A stretch of 10,743 nt of DNA from CAZIRO01 sp964541595 (lineage in GTDB: Bacteria > Acidobacteriota > HRBIN11). Numbering within the stretch: the stretch's first letter is position 1; each line of letters starts with the position of its first letter. Positions 1 to 7,771 of this stretch are shown piece after piece. The stretch is taken from positions 1 to 10,743 of the forward strand of contig CAZIRO010000100.1 of the NCBI GenBank assembly GCA_964541595.1, read 5' to 3'. The notes beneath the pieces are model-generated. The model was not told the DNA's origin. It worked only from the letters and a program-made list of their open reading frames with translations, and ran no database searches. Position numbers and translations under genes: made by a program.

Positions 1-1
1 T

Positions 2-2587
2 ACCGTCTTATACCATGTCGGTGCCCTGGTGGACATCAGTGCCTGGGTATTGCGAGACCGGGAGCGGGATGCTGTACAGACCGTGCTACGGATGCTCGTA
101 CGGCGCGAACCGGGACAGTTGTTCGAACCGGCGATGGCGGAACTCGCCCGATGGTTCCCGATCGATGGCGCCGTCCTCTGGCTGGAGGGACCGGCTGCGG
201 AGCGGTTTCGTCCGATGACGCAGTGGCTTTCCAACCCCGGTCAGATGCAACTGCCGCCGGTCATCCGGGCGTATACCGAAATCATGCAGACCCCGCAGTG
301 GAAACAGACGCTGTTTTATCACATCCTGCGAACGGAGCGCGGCGCGGCCGTATGGCCCATCGCGGGTCGGCGTGAACCGGACGCGACCGTCCTGTCCCGG
401 TACGGGTTCCGGTGGATTGCGACTGTGCTCCTGAACGCACACGCCCATCCGCGCGGTCTGCTCATGCTCTTCGGTCTTCAGCCGTTGACCGATGCCGCCG
501 CACTGGTCCGTGTGCTCGAGTCTCTGGAAGACGCCCTGTTTGCCACATTCCAGCACTGGACCCACCTGCAAACCGTTCTGGAAGAGCGGATCGCCATCGA
601 ACGGACCATGCAGCAGCAGATTTCCGGCCTGGCCCGATTCCAGGAAGTGACCCGCCAGTTGATGACCGTGATGACTCTTCACGACCTGTTGCAGCAGGCG
701 ACGCGTAGCATCGCTACATTGCTCCCCGCGGATGTTCACGTGTGCGCGTTGCGGAGCCGTGATCGGATCACGGTGCAGGTCCTTCCGAGCCGACCGCTCG
801 ACCGCGCCCAGATGGAAGTCCTGCGCACGCAGATCCAGAAACTCCTCGGTAGCGAGGCACGAAAATCGGATCTTCCCGTGGAGAGTACGGTCGATACCCT
901 TCTCCTTGACGATACCGCGCGATCGATCGGCTGTATTGCCTCCGTTCTCACCATGCCCGTTGTCACGCCGGAGGGTGTCCAGCGCGGGGTGCTCTGGATC
1001 GGGAACGAACGTCCGCTCGAGGTCCCGAACGAGATCCGCATCCTGTTGCACGCCGTTGCCGATCAGGTCGGGCTTGCCGTCGAACGCTGGGAACAACTGC
1101 AGGAACTGCAACGTCGCTCCTCAGCGGAACTCATCGAACACCTCCCGGTCGGCATTGTGCTCATCGACCCGTCCTTCCGCGTCGTACTCGCCAACGCTGC
1201 CGGTCGGGAATATCTGCAGGAACTCGCGGGCGTTCAGGAGGGGGATACCCTGGAACGTCTGGGCTATGTCCCCATCGAGAAGTTTCTCCAACCCCTGCCA
1301 CCGGACACGTTTGCCTATGACGTGATTCTGGATACTCCGACGCGCAGGGTCTTTCAGGTCATCCCGCGGCAGGTGACCATCACCGGTGAACCCGGATGGA
1401 TCCTGATCATCTGGGATGCAACGCGGGAACGGGAGGTGGAGGACCGCATGAAGGCCTTCGAACGGCTCACGGCCGTGGGCCAACTCGCGGCGGGGATTGC
1501 TCACGACTTCAATAACCTGTTGACGAGCATCATGGGATACGCCGAGATCCTTCAACTCCGTTCAGACATTCCCAAAGACGCCCGGGAGGGCCTGCAGGTG
1601 ATCATCGACCAGAGCCAGCAGGCAGCGCGACTGGTCCGTCAGATTCTGGACTTCAGTCGTAAATCGATTTCACGGAAAGGACCGCTGGATCTCGCACAGA
1701 CGTTGCGGGAGAACGTGGCGATGCTGCAACGGACGTTGCCAGAGTCGATCACCGTGCAGCTCACCATTGACCCCGGATCGTACATGATCCACGGCGATGC
1801 GACCCAGATTCAGCAGATTCTGATGAATCTCGCGCTGAACGCACGAGACGCCATGCCCGGCGGGGGGACACTGGCCATTCACCTGCATCGTGAGGTCATT
1901 ACGGGGGACGATGTGCCCTTCCGATCCATGCCCCCTGGTGAATGGATTCGGCTGGACGTTGAAGATACGGGGTCCGGAATTCCAGAAGACATTCTACCGT
2001 ATATTTTCGAACCGTTTTTTACCACGAAGGAACGCACGCGTGGCACCGGCCTCGGACTGGCGCAGGTGTACGGACTGGTCAAGCAACACGGGGGATACAT
2101 CGACGTGGAAAGCACGGTCGGCCAGGGGACGGTGTTTCACATCTGGTTGCCCCCGCTGCGCGCAGAGGTCGAAGCGGAAGCACCGATGCGCCATCCCCGC
2201 GCGGTCCTCGTTGTCGACGACGATCCCGCCGTCCTCGATTTCATCCAGACGATGATCGTCCGTCTGGGATATCGGGCGCTGGGCGCACGCAGCGGAACGG
2301 AGGCATTGCGTATTCTGGAAACTCCGCCGTTCCCGGTGGACCTCGTGATCTCCGACGTCGTGATGGACGATATGTCTGGCACGGAACTGTTTCGCCAGGT
2401 GAAGTCACGGTATCCCCACATCCGGTTTGTGCTCATGAGCGGTTTTCCCTTTCGGGAAAACGTTTACGCACTGCTGAAAGAGGGACTGGACGCGCTGCTT
2501 TCCAAACCGTTCAGCCTGAGCGATCTCTGGGCATTGATCCACCGCATTTTTGCATCTCGATCGGACCATCGTACCGATTCCCACTGA
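2..2587 (+). CDS. Hybrid sensor histidine kinase with GAF-like, PAS, HisKA/HATPase and receiver domains (5' end outside window)
   Basis: A cytoplasmic-type hybrid two-component kinase that should autophosphorylate on His and pass the phosphate to its own receiver Asp. The frame is open to the window edge. The first in-frame start, GTG at 29, has no Shine-Dalgarno sequence, so the gene probably begins upstream. Numbering residues from that GTG, about 28-178 and 205-355 look like two divergent GAF-type sensory regions joined by a charged helical linker (about 178-200), and about 362-470 looks like PAS. HisKA carries the HDFNN motif with phospho-acceptor H492. The ATPase has the N-box around N600/N604, the G1 box DTGSG (646-650), the F box EPFFTTK (661-667) and the G2 box GTGLGLA (672-678). 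The receiver (about 724-842) has the acidic pocket DDD at 730-732, phospho-acceptor D776, S804 and K826. No transmembrane segment is visible in this part. No response regulator or output domain lies nearby, so target and signal are unknown. The stop is 3 bp before a repeat element. Confidence 0.93.
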   Translation, partial: TVLYHVGALVDISAWVLRDRERDAVQTVLRMLVRREPGQLFEPAMAELARWFPIDGAVLWLEGPAAERFRPMTQWLSNPGQMQLPPVIRAYTEIMQTPQWKQTLFYHILRTERGAAVWPIAGRREPDATVLSRYGFRWIATVLLNAHAHPRGLLMLFGLQPLTDAAALVRVLESLEDALFATFQHWTHLQTVLEERIAIERTMQQQISGLARFQEVTRQLMTVMTLHDLLQQATRSIATLLPADVHVCALRSRDRITVQVLPSRPLDRAQMEVLRTQIQKLLGSEARKSDLPVESTVDTLLLDDTARSIGCIASVLTMPVVTPEGVQRGVLWIGNERPLEVPNEIRILLHAVADQVGLAVERWEQLQELQRRSSAELIEHLPVGIVLIDPSFRVVLANAAGREYLQELAGVQEGDTLERLGYVPIEKFLQPLPPDTFAYDVILDTPTRRVFQVIPRQVTITGEPGWILIIWDATREREVEDRMKAFERLTAVGQLAAGIAHDFNNLLTSIMGYAEILQLRSDIPKDAREGLQVIIDQSQQAARLVRQILDFSRKSISRKGPLDLAQTLRENVAMLQRTLPESITVQLTIDPGSYMIHGDATQIQQILMNLALNARDAMPGGGTLAIHLHREVITGDDVPFRSMPPGEWIRLDVEDTGSGIPEDILPYIFEPFFTTKERTRGTGLGLAQVYGLVKQHGGYIDVESTVGQGTVFHIWLPPLRAEVEAEAPMRHPRAVLVVDDDPAVLDFIQTMIVRLGYRALGARSGTEALRILETPPFPVDLVISDVVMDDMSGTELFRQVKSRYPHIRFVLMSGFPFRENVYALLKEGLDALLSKPFSLSDLWALIHRIFASRSDHRTDSH

Positions 2588-2590
2588 AAT

Positions 2591-2829
2591 CGGGGCAGGC
2601 CATGGGATACCATGGGTCCCCATTGCGGTCATGCGCTATCTCCAGCTCATGCGATGCCCTGTCCCCTGTCTTCCGCCTCCCGTCGCAAATACCTGCCACC
2701 GGAATACCCGCCACCCGCCACCTGGGACCAGAGACCGGAGACCTAAATACCTGCCACCTGGCACCCGAGACCGGTGGCCACCGGCACACCGGTGGCTCCA
2801 GTGGTGTGCATGTCCCATGGCCTGTCCCG
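2591..2829 (-). mobile_element. MITE-like non-autonomous repeat element, copy A (inverted relative to copy B)
   Basis: A 239-bp non-coding element bounded by imperfect 19-bp terminal inverted repeats, CGGGGCAGGCCATGGGATA at 2591-2609 and TGTCCCATGGCCTGTCCCG at 2811-2829. Its reverse complement aligns over the full length with 9433-9669, so it is a dispersed repeat. Inside are a heptad array (2687-2772), a perfect palindrome CCGGTGGCCACCGG (2771-2784) and an overlapping CCACCGG/CCGGTGG inverted repeat (2778-2795). No transposase or credible ORF is present, so any mobility would need enzymes in trans. No clear target-site duplication is visible: the flanks are GAAAT and ATCCC. It begins 3 bp after the kinase stop codon and ends 19 bp before the probable gcv promoter. 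The repeat is seen directly; calling it mobile is inference from TIRs plus two copies. Confidence 0.75.
2687..2772 (-). repeat. Heptad tandem array of copy A
   Basis: Read on the minus strand, twelve consecutive units of about 7 bp begin with GGT, for example GGTCTCG, GGTGCCA, GGTGGCA, GGTCTCC, GGTCCCA, GGTGGCG and GGTATTTG, with two units one base longer. The unit classes are GGTCTCN, GGTSSCN and GGTATTN. The array fills the middle of the element and has no coding meaning. The same number of units occurs in the other copy, in a different order. Confidence 0.8.
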
Positions 2830-2848
2830 ATCCCAGAGCGGATACGTT

Positions 2849-2877
2849 TTGACATCCGCACGGGTGTTCGCTAAGGT
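2849..2877 (+). promoter_or_regulatory. Putative sigma70-type promoter of the gcv operon
   Basis: A perfect -35 TTGACA (2849-2854) is followed, after exactly 17 bp, by TAAGGT (2872-2877), a weak -10 matching TATAAT at three positions. Transcription would start near 2884, leaving a leader of about 65 nt before gcvT at 2948. The strong -35 with a poor -10 could indicate an activator-dependent promoter, which is inference. Confidence 0.5.
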
Positions 2878-2947
2878 GTTTTCCGGGATTCGGCCCCCGA
2901 TACGGCTGCAACGGCACGGATAACAGTCGCCAATCTGGGAAAGACGA

Positions 2948-4045
2948 ATGCACGCGACGGATCAGAAGAAGACACCCCTATACGATGTGCATTTGCGGTC
3001 AGGTGCGCGCATGACCTCCTTTGCCGGTTTTGTTCTGCCACTGCAGTATACCTCCATCCTTGAAGAGCACCTTGCTGTGCGCACAGCGGCGGGAATGTTC
3101 GACGTCAGTCATATGGGACAGATCCGGGTTTCCGGACCGGAGGCACACACCTGGTTGAATCGACTGCTGACCAATGACCTCGCCCGTCTTTCGCCGGGCC
3201 GCTGCCAGTATACCCTGATGCTGAACCCGCAGGGCGGCATCCTGGACGACATGGTGGTGTACTGTTTTGCCTCCCATCGATGGCTGTGCGTGGTCAATGC
3301 GGCCAACATTGAGAAGGACGTTGCGTGGATGCACGCGCATGCGCCGGCGGACGTCGACGTTCGTAATGAGAGCGATCGCTGGGCACTGATTGCCGTGCAG
3401 GGTCCCCGCGCGATCGAGGTTCTGAATCCGATCGTTCAGGCCGATCTGCACCGTGTGCGGTACTACCACTTCGTGGAAACGGTCCTGGAAGACGTGCCGA
3501 TCGTGTGCAGCCGAACCGGATATACTGGCGAGGACGGGTTTGAGATCCTGTGCCCGGCGGAGGCGGCACCGCATGTATGGACCGTGATCGCCCGCGCGGG
3601 AGAGTCCGCAGGACTGCGGTGCTGCGGTTTGGGTGCCCGCGATACGTTACGTCTCGAGGCCGGGATGCGTCTGTACGGACGGGACATGGACGAGACGACC
3701 ACTCCCTTCGAGGTCGGGCTGGAACGGTTTGTATCCCTGCACAAGCCGGACTTTATCGGTCGAGCGTCCCTGATCGCCCAGCAAGAACGCGGCATACCCC
3801 GGTGTCTCATCGGCCTGGAAATGGTCGACTCGGGGATTCCTCGCCACGGGTATGCGGTGATGAACGCAGCGTATCACCGCGTCGGTCATGTCACCAGCGG
3901 TACGTTTGCGCCCTTTCTTCGCAAGGCCATCGCTATGGCCCTCGTCGCATCGTCCGCGCAGGATCGCACGTTCTATGTTGACATCCGCGGGACTGCACGT
4001 CACGCCCGGCGCGTCTCGCTACCCTTTTACCGGCGGAGTCGCTAA
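2948..4045 (+). CDS. gcvT: Glycine cleavage system T protein (aminomethyltransferase)
   Basis: Transfers the aminomethyl carbon from H-protein to tetrahydrofolate, giving 5,10-methylene-THF and releasing ammonia; a soluble cytoplasmic enzyme. The 365 residues match the usual bacterial length. Family features include an N-terminal PLYDVH-like segment, FDVSHMGQIRVSG near residue 51, and GGILDDMVV (about 96-104), whose D101 corresponds to the conserved folate-site aspartate. Further along are SRTGYTGEDGFEI (about 178-190), LGARDTLRLEAGM (about 218-230) and the C-terminal barrel with HVTSGTFAPFLRKAIAMA. The ATG at 2948 follows GGGAAAG at 2937-2943, a modest ribosome-binding site with short spacing. 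It is the first gene of a gcvT-H-PA-PB operon, and its stop is separated from gcvH by one base. No missing residues were noticed. Confidence 0.97.
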   Translation: MHATDQKKTPLYDVHLRSGARMTSFAGFVLPLQYTSILEEHLAVRTAAGMFDVSHMGQIRVSGPEAHTWLNRLLTNDLARLSPGRCQYTLMLNPQGGILDDMVVYCFASHRWLCVVNAANIEKDVAWMHAHAPADVDVRNESDRWALIAVQGPRAIEVLNPIVQADLHRVRYYHFVETVLEDVPIVCSRTGYTGEDGFEILCPAEAAPHVWTVIARAGESAGLRCCGLGARDTLRLEAGMRLYGRDMDETTTPFEVGLERFVSLHKPDFIGRASLIAQQERGIPRCLIGLEMVDSGIPRHGYAVMNAAYHRVGHVTSGTFAPFLRKAIAMALVASSAQDRTFYVDIRGTARHARRVSLPFYRRSR

Positions 4046-4046
4046 G

Positions 4047-4430
4047 ATGAAGTACCCTGCACACTACCGATATACGCGCGAGCATGAGTGGATCTTCGTC
4101 GAAGGCGATATCGGTACCGTGGGCATCACGGACTATGCCCAGGACCAACTCGGCGATGTCGTATACGTGGAACTTCCCGAAATCGGTCGCACATTCCAGC
4201 AGATGGACATTTTCGGCACGATCGAGAGTGTCAAAACGGCGGCCGATCTGTACATCCCGGTCAGCGGCGAGGTCGTTGCCATCAATGAAGACGTCATCGA
4301 CCATCCGGAAATCGTCAATGCGTCCCCGCATGACCGGGGCTGGCTGATCAAAATCCGGCTCGCCGATCCGAAAGAACTGGACACGCTCCTGTCCGCCGAA
4401 GAATATGAACAGTATGTCGCGCAACTCTAA
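4047..4430 (+). CDS. gcvH: Glycine cleavage system H protein (lipoyl carrier)
   Basis: A 127-residue lipoylated shuttle that carries the aminomethyl group from the P-protein to the T-protein and is reoxidised by dihydrolipoamide dehydrogenase. The fold signature is complete: YTREHEWI (about 9-16), VGITDYAQDQLGDVVYVELPEIG (about 25-47) and the lipoyl site IESVKTAADLY with K63 as attachment lysine, followed by PVSGEVVAINE and the C-terminal DRGWLIKI. I chose ATG 4047 over longer upstream readings because the protein then begins exactly where the family does. GCGGAG (4033-4038), inside the end of gcvT, lies 8 nt upstream as a ribosome-binding site. Translation is probably coupled to gcvT, one base away. 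No lipoyl synthase, ligase or L-protein gene is visible here. Confidence 0.97.
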   Translation: MKYPAHYRYTREHEWIFVEGDIGTVGITDYAQDQLGDVVYVELPEIGRTFQQMDIFGTIESVKTAADLYIPVSGEVVAINEDVIDHPEIVNASPHDRGWLIKIRLADPKELDTLLSAEEYEQYVAQL

Positions 4431-4464
4431 CGGTGCACTCCCGGAGTGACGTGAAGCGGTGCGA

Positions 4465-4514
4465 GGGGAAGGGACGATGGGACAGGGGACAAACGGTCCC
4501 ATTGCCGTTCCCCG
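4465..4514. repeat. Imperfect inverted repeat in the gcvH-gcvPA gap, possible terminus-only relic of the 240-bp element
   Basis: GGGGAAGGGACGATGGGAC (4465-4483) faces its near reverse complement at 4496-4513 across a 12-nt loop. The inner 7 bp, ATGGGAC/GTCCCAT, are perfect. There is no downstream T-run, so this is not a typical intrinsic terminator. The right arm plus one base, GTCCCATTGCCGTTCCCCG (4496-4514), closely resembles the right TIR of the dispersed element. The left arm shares ATGGGACA, and the decamer GACAGGGGAC occurs inside copy B and, reverse complemented, in copy A. The rest of the 280-bp gap (4431-4710) holds no gene or promoter I can support. It might affect mRNA stability or gcvPA expression (inference). 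Confidence 0.5.
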
Positions 4515-4710
4515 TTCCTTCCGGGCACCGTCGACGCCCCACTATCCGGGAAATGCACCATTGAATGGCGAGTGGCGAAGCCGACGGCCGATCGGGGTCG
4601 GGAATGCGGTCGGATGGCGTATACGTCGCGCGTGTATCCGACGCACTCCTGACTCCCGATCGCAATTCTTTACACCGGTATGCGATTGCACGCGGTTCCG
4701 GGGGAATCCG

Positions 4711-6066
4711 ATGATCCGCTTCCTGTCGAACTCCGAGACCGATGTCCGCAAAATGCTGGAAACCATCGGTGTGGATTCAATGGACGCACTGTTCGCACAG
4801 ATTCCGGAAAACGTGCGTCTACGCCGCCCGCTGGACATCCCGCCGGGGTTGTCAGAACCGGAAATCGCCGCCCGGTTTACCGAATGGGCCAGGGCCAACA
4901 CGGCACCGCCGGACGCGGTGCTGTTGATCGGCGCGGGCACGTATTATCACTACATCCCGGCCGTCGTCTGGGACGTCATAAGCAAACCGGAATTTTACAC
5001 CGCGTATACGCCCTATCAACCGGAAATCAGCCAGGGAACCCTGCAGGCCACGTTCGAGTTTCAGACACTGGTCTGCCAGTTAACGGGCATGGAAGTCGCC
5101 AATGCATCCATGTATGACGGCGCATCCGCACTGGCCGAAGCCGTGTTGATGGCCCGCCGGATTCGCGATGGACGCCATGTGCTCATCGCCGCAACCGTAC
5201 ATCCGGAGTATCGCCAGACGGTTTACACTTACATGCGCCACCTGGGTATCCGGATCGACACGATTCCCTGGGACCCGACGACGGGGCAGATCGATCTCGA
5301 CGCGTTGCGGTCGCGCCTCCAGGATGACACGTTTGCCGTCGCGATCCAGTCCCCCAACTTTTTCGGTATCATTGAGGATCTGGCCGCGGTGCGTGCAGCA
5401 CTTGCGGATCATCCGGCCGTTCGCATCGCATGCTTTACGGAAGCGCTGAGCCTCGCACTGCTCCGGCCACCCGGAGCATTCGATTTTGACATCGTGGTGG
5501 GCGAGGGACAGTCATTCGGGATCCCCATGCAGTTCGGAGGACCGCACCTCGGACTGATGGCAACGCGCATGCGATACGTCCGCCGCATGCCCGGTCGGCT
5601 CGTCGGTGCGACGTACGACCGTACAGGGAAACGCGGTTTTGTCCTGACGCTCGCTGCACGTGAACAGCACATTCGCCGTGAGAAGGCGACGAGCAACATC
5701 TGCACGAACCAGGCGCTCTGTGCGATCGCGGCAACTGCTTACCTCGCACTTATGGGACCGCAGGGACTCCGTGCACTGGCTCAGATCAATTACTGGCGTG
5801 CGCATTACCTGGCAGCGCAACTGGAACAACTGGGCTGGCAGCGCCCGTTTCAGGGCCCGTTTTTCAACGAGTTTGTCATCACGCATCCGCGGTCTCTGGA
5901 CGTCTGGAAGCGCTTGCAGGCGCATCGGATCCTTGCAGGGGTTCCCCTATCCCGATGGTATCCGGAACCGGAACAGGCGCTGCTCCTCTGCGTAACCGAA
6001 ATGAACGATCGGCGGGAACTCGATCGATTTCTGGAAACCGTTGCATCCCTGACACGGACCGCGTGA
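4711..6066 (+). CDS. gcvPA: Glycine dehydrogenase (decarboxylating) subunit 1
   Basis: The N-terminal half of the two-subunit P-protein. With GcvPB it forms the PLP-dependent glycine decarboxylase that releases CO2 and loads aminomethyl onto H-protein lipoate. The 451 residues fit the usual size of about 450. Motifs seen are YHYIPAVVW (about 79-87), TPYQPEISQGTLQ (about 100-112), NASMYDGASALAEA (about 131-144), GEGQSFGIPMQFGGPHLG, MPGRLVG and REQHIRREKATSNICTNQAL. The catalytic PLP lysine is not expected here; it lies in GcvPB. ATG 4711 is preceded by GGGGGAA (4700-4706). The same frame is open back to 4459, but that extra stretch is Arg/Pro-rich and unlike the family, so I excluded it. A 280-nt gap separates it from gcvH, unusually wide within this operon. 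gcvPB starts 9 nt after its stop. Confidence 0.96.
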   Translation: MIRFLSNSETDVRKMLETIGVDSMDALFAQIPENVRLRRPLDIPPGLSEPEIAARFTEWARANTAPPDAVLLIGAGTYYHYIPAVVWDVISKPEFYTAYTPYQPEISQGTLQATFEFQTLVCQLTGMEVANASMYDGASALAEAVLMARRIRDGRHVLIAATVHPEYRQTVYTYMRHLGIRIDTIPWDPTTGQIDLDALRSRLQDDTFAVAIQSPNFFGIIEDLAAVRAALADHPAVRIACFTEALSLALLRPPGAFDFDIVVGEGQSFGIPMQFGGPHLGLMATRMRYVRRMPGRLVGATYDRTGKRGFVLTLAAREQHIRREKATSNICTNQALCAIAATAYLALMGPQGLRALAQINYWRAHYLAAQLEQLGWQRPFQGPFFNEFVITHPRSLDVWKRLQAHRILAGVPLSRWYPEPEQALLLCVTEMNDRRELDRFLETVASLTRTA

Positions 6067-6075
6067 GGGGGTTCC

Positions 6076-7593
6076 ATGCGAAGAATGCGCGAGTCTCTTC
6101 AGGGGATTTACTTCGAAGAGCCGTTGTTGTTCGAGAAATCCAATCCCGGTCGCCGGGGCTACAGTCTCCCACCGAGCGACGTACCGGAAACGCCCGTTGA
6201 AGCCGAAATGCCGTCCCATCTTCTGCGGGACACCATTCCGGATATGCCGGAACTCTCGGAATTCGACGTGGTTCGCCACTTCAATCGGCTGGCACACTGG
6301 AACTACTGCATCGACCGTGGGATGTATCCGCTCGGGTCGTGCACGATGAAGTACAACCCACGGATCGGTGAAACGGTTGCGCGATTTCCCGAATTTCTGC
6401 ATCTCCATCCGTACGTACCCGATGCATGGGCGCAGGGCGCTCTGGCGATTCAGTGGACACTCGAACGGTACCTGTGCGAGATCACCGGAATGGACGCCGC
6501 ATCTCTGCAACCGGCGGCCGGAGCGCACGGCGAATTGACGGGCCTGCTTCTGATCCGCGCATACCTGGCCGACCGTGGGGACGTCCGCACCAAAATTATC
6601 GTCCCGGATTCCGCACACGGTACAAATCCAGCGAGCGCGGCACTCGGGGGATTCCAGGTCGTGCAGATCCACTCCGATGCACGGGGACTCATCAGTCCGG
6701 AAGCCATTCGCAATCTCATGGATGAGACCGTCGCTGCCCTCATGATCACGAATCCGAATACGCTCGGTCTGTTCGAGGAAGACATCCTCGAAATCACTGC
6801 CATCGTGCACGAGCGTGGCGGCCTGGTTTATATGGACGGGGCCAATATGAACGCGCTCGTTGGTATCGCGCGTCCCGGAGACATGGGCGTTGACGTCATT
6901 CATCTGAATCTGCACAAGACGTTCAGCACGCCTCACGGGGGTGGCGGACCCGGAAGCGGACCCGTCTGCGTCAAGTCCCACCTGGAACCGTATCTTCCGG
7001 TTCCCCGGATCGTCCGGGATGCACACGGATTCCGTCGGGACTGGCAGCGTCCCAAGTCGATCGGACGGGTCAAGGCATACGCCGGTCATTTCGGTGTTCA
7101 CGTGCGTGCGCTTGCTTATATCATGTCACTCGGGGGAGACCACCTGCGAGACATCGCCGTACGTGCAGTCCTCAACGCGAATTACATCCGCGCACGCTTG
7201 AGAGACTACTACCACCTGCCGTATGACCGTACGGTCATGCACGAAGTCGTATTCAGCGACCGTTGGCAAAATGCCCACGGCGTGACCACGATGGACATTG
7301 CCAAGCGGTTGATGGACTACGGATTTCATCCGCCGACCGTTTATTTCCCGCTCATTGTTCAGGGTGCGCTCATGATCGAGCCGACCGAGACGGAAAGTCT
7401 TGAAGAACTGGACCGTTTTATCGAAGCGATGATCGCCATTGCGCGGGAAGCAGAAACGGATCCGGAACGGGTCCGTACGGCGCCGCACCGCACGCATGTT
7501 CAGCGGTTTGATGAGGTCCGTGCGGCGCGCCATCCGGTATTACGATGGACCCCGGAACAATTTCCGCCCATCCGCATTTCAAATGAAGAATAG
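6076..7593 (+). CDS. gcvPB: Glycine dehydrogenase (decarboxylating) subunit 2
   Basis: The C-terminal, PLP-binding half of the split P-protein. With GcvPA it decarboxylates glycine and passes the aminomethyl group to lipoyl-H-protein. At 505 residues it is in the normal size range. Motifs are YPLGSCTMKYNPR (about 84-96), LQPAAGAHGELTG (about 144-156), PDSAHGTNPASAAL (about 177-190), ITNPNTLGLFE (about 224-234), DGANMNA (about 254-260) and the PLP site HLNLHKTFSTPHGGGGPG with Schiff-base lysine K281. GAGGGGG (6065-6071), overlapping the gcvPA stop, supports ATG 6076. A second ATG at 6085 is possible but leaves longer spacing. It is the last gene of the operon. No clear intrinsic terminator follows, so read-through into dnaA is possible. 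Confidence 0.97.
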   Translation: MRRMRESLQGIYFEEPLLFEKSNPGRRGYSLPPSDVPETPVEAEMPSHLLRDTIPDMPELSEFDVVRHFNRLAHWNYCIDRGMYPLGSCTMKYNPRIGETVARFPEFLHLHPYVPDAWAQGALAIQWTLERYLCEITGMDAASLQPAAGAHGELTGLLLIRAYLADRGDVRTKIIVPDSAHGTNPASAALGGFQVVQIHSDARGLISPEAIRNLMDETVAALMITNPNTLGLFEEDILEITAIVHERGGLVYMDGANMNALVGIARPGDMGVDVIHLNLHKTFSTPHGGGGPGSGPVCVKSHLEPYLPVPRIVRDAHGFRRDWQRPKSIGRVKAYAGHFGVHVRALAYIMSLGGDHLRDIAVRAVLNANYIRARLRDYYHLPYDRTVMHEVVFSDRWQNAHGVTTMDIAKRLMDYGFHPPTVYFPLIVQGALMIEPTETESLEELDRFIEAMIAIAREAETDPERVRTAPHRTHVQRFDEVRAARHPVLRWTPEQFPPIRISNEE

Positions 7594-7667
7594 CAATACA
7601 GAAACTTTACCACATTCATTGGCACCGTATCGTGGGTTGATCCGATGGAATCGGCGACCGCGGCCAA

Positions 7668-7696
7668 TTGCCTTTCCAGAGTGCCTGCAATAGAAT
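7668..7696 (+). promoter_or_regulatory. Putative sigma70-type promoter of dnaA
   Basis: TTGCCT (7668-7673, 4/6 match to TTGACA) and TAGAAT (7691-7696, 5/6 match to TATAAT) are separated by exactly 17 bp in the 178-bp gcvPB-dnaA gap. Predicted transcription start is near 7703, giving a leader of about 70 nt. A weak DnaA-box-like TTTACCACA lies at 7606-7614, about 54 bp upstream of the -35. It could contribute to autoregulation, but its match is poor. Confidence 0.6.
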
Positions 7697-7771
7697 GGCT
7701 TCCATGCGGCCCGGGGTTGTAAACCGTGGAGATCGTCGGGATGGCAGATCCGCCAAAAGGGGGCTTTGTTC

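Noticed and set aside
29..31. GTG 29 as the true start of the histidine kinase
   Set aside because: No ribosome-binding site precedes it and the frame is open to the window edge, so the gene is treated as 5'-partial.
86..1111. 341-residue antisense reading frame over the kinase gene
   Set aside because: A product of GC-rich codon bias opposite a clear kinase; low-complexity, no motif, no start context.
2586..2834. Target-site duplication around the repeat elements
   Set aside because: Flanks of copy A (GAAAT / ATCCC) and copy B (TGCGCT / ATTGCA) do not give a consistent direct repeat.
2855..2947. Glycine riboswitch ahead of gcvT
   Set aside because: The predicted leader is only about 65 nt, and I cannot find the conserved core of the gcvT-type aptamer.
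4459..4710. N-terminal extension of gcvPA or a separate small gene
   Set aside because: The stretch is open but Arg/Pro-rich and unlike the family; ATG 4711 has a ribosome-binding site and gives normal length.
5947..7101. 384-residue antisense reading frame over gcvPA/gcvPB
   Set aside because: It is the complement of strongly conserved glycine decarboxylase sequence; its translation shows no domain logic and the genes on the plus strand explain it.
7606..7614. TTTACCACA as a functional DnaA box in the dnaA promoter
   Set aside because: A single isolated site with two mismatches to TTATCCACA and one to the local TTTTCCACA form; suggestive only.
7766..7771. TTG 7766 as the dnaA start
   Set aside because: It is only 2 nt after the AAAAGGGGG motif, whereas ATG 7772 has proper 8-nt spacing.
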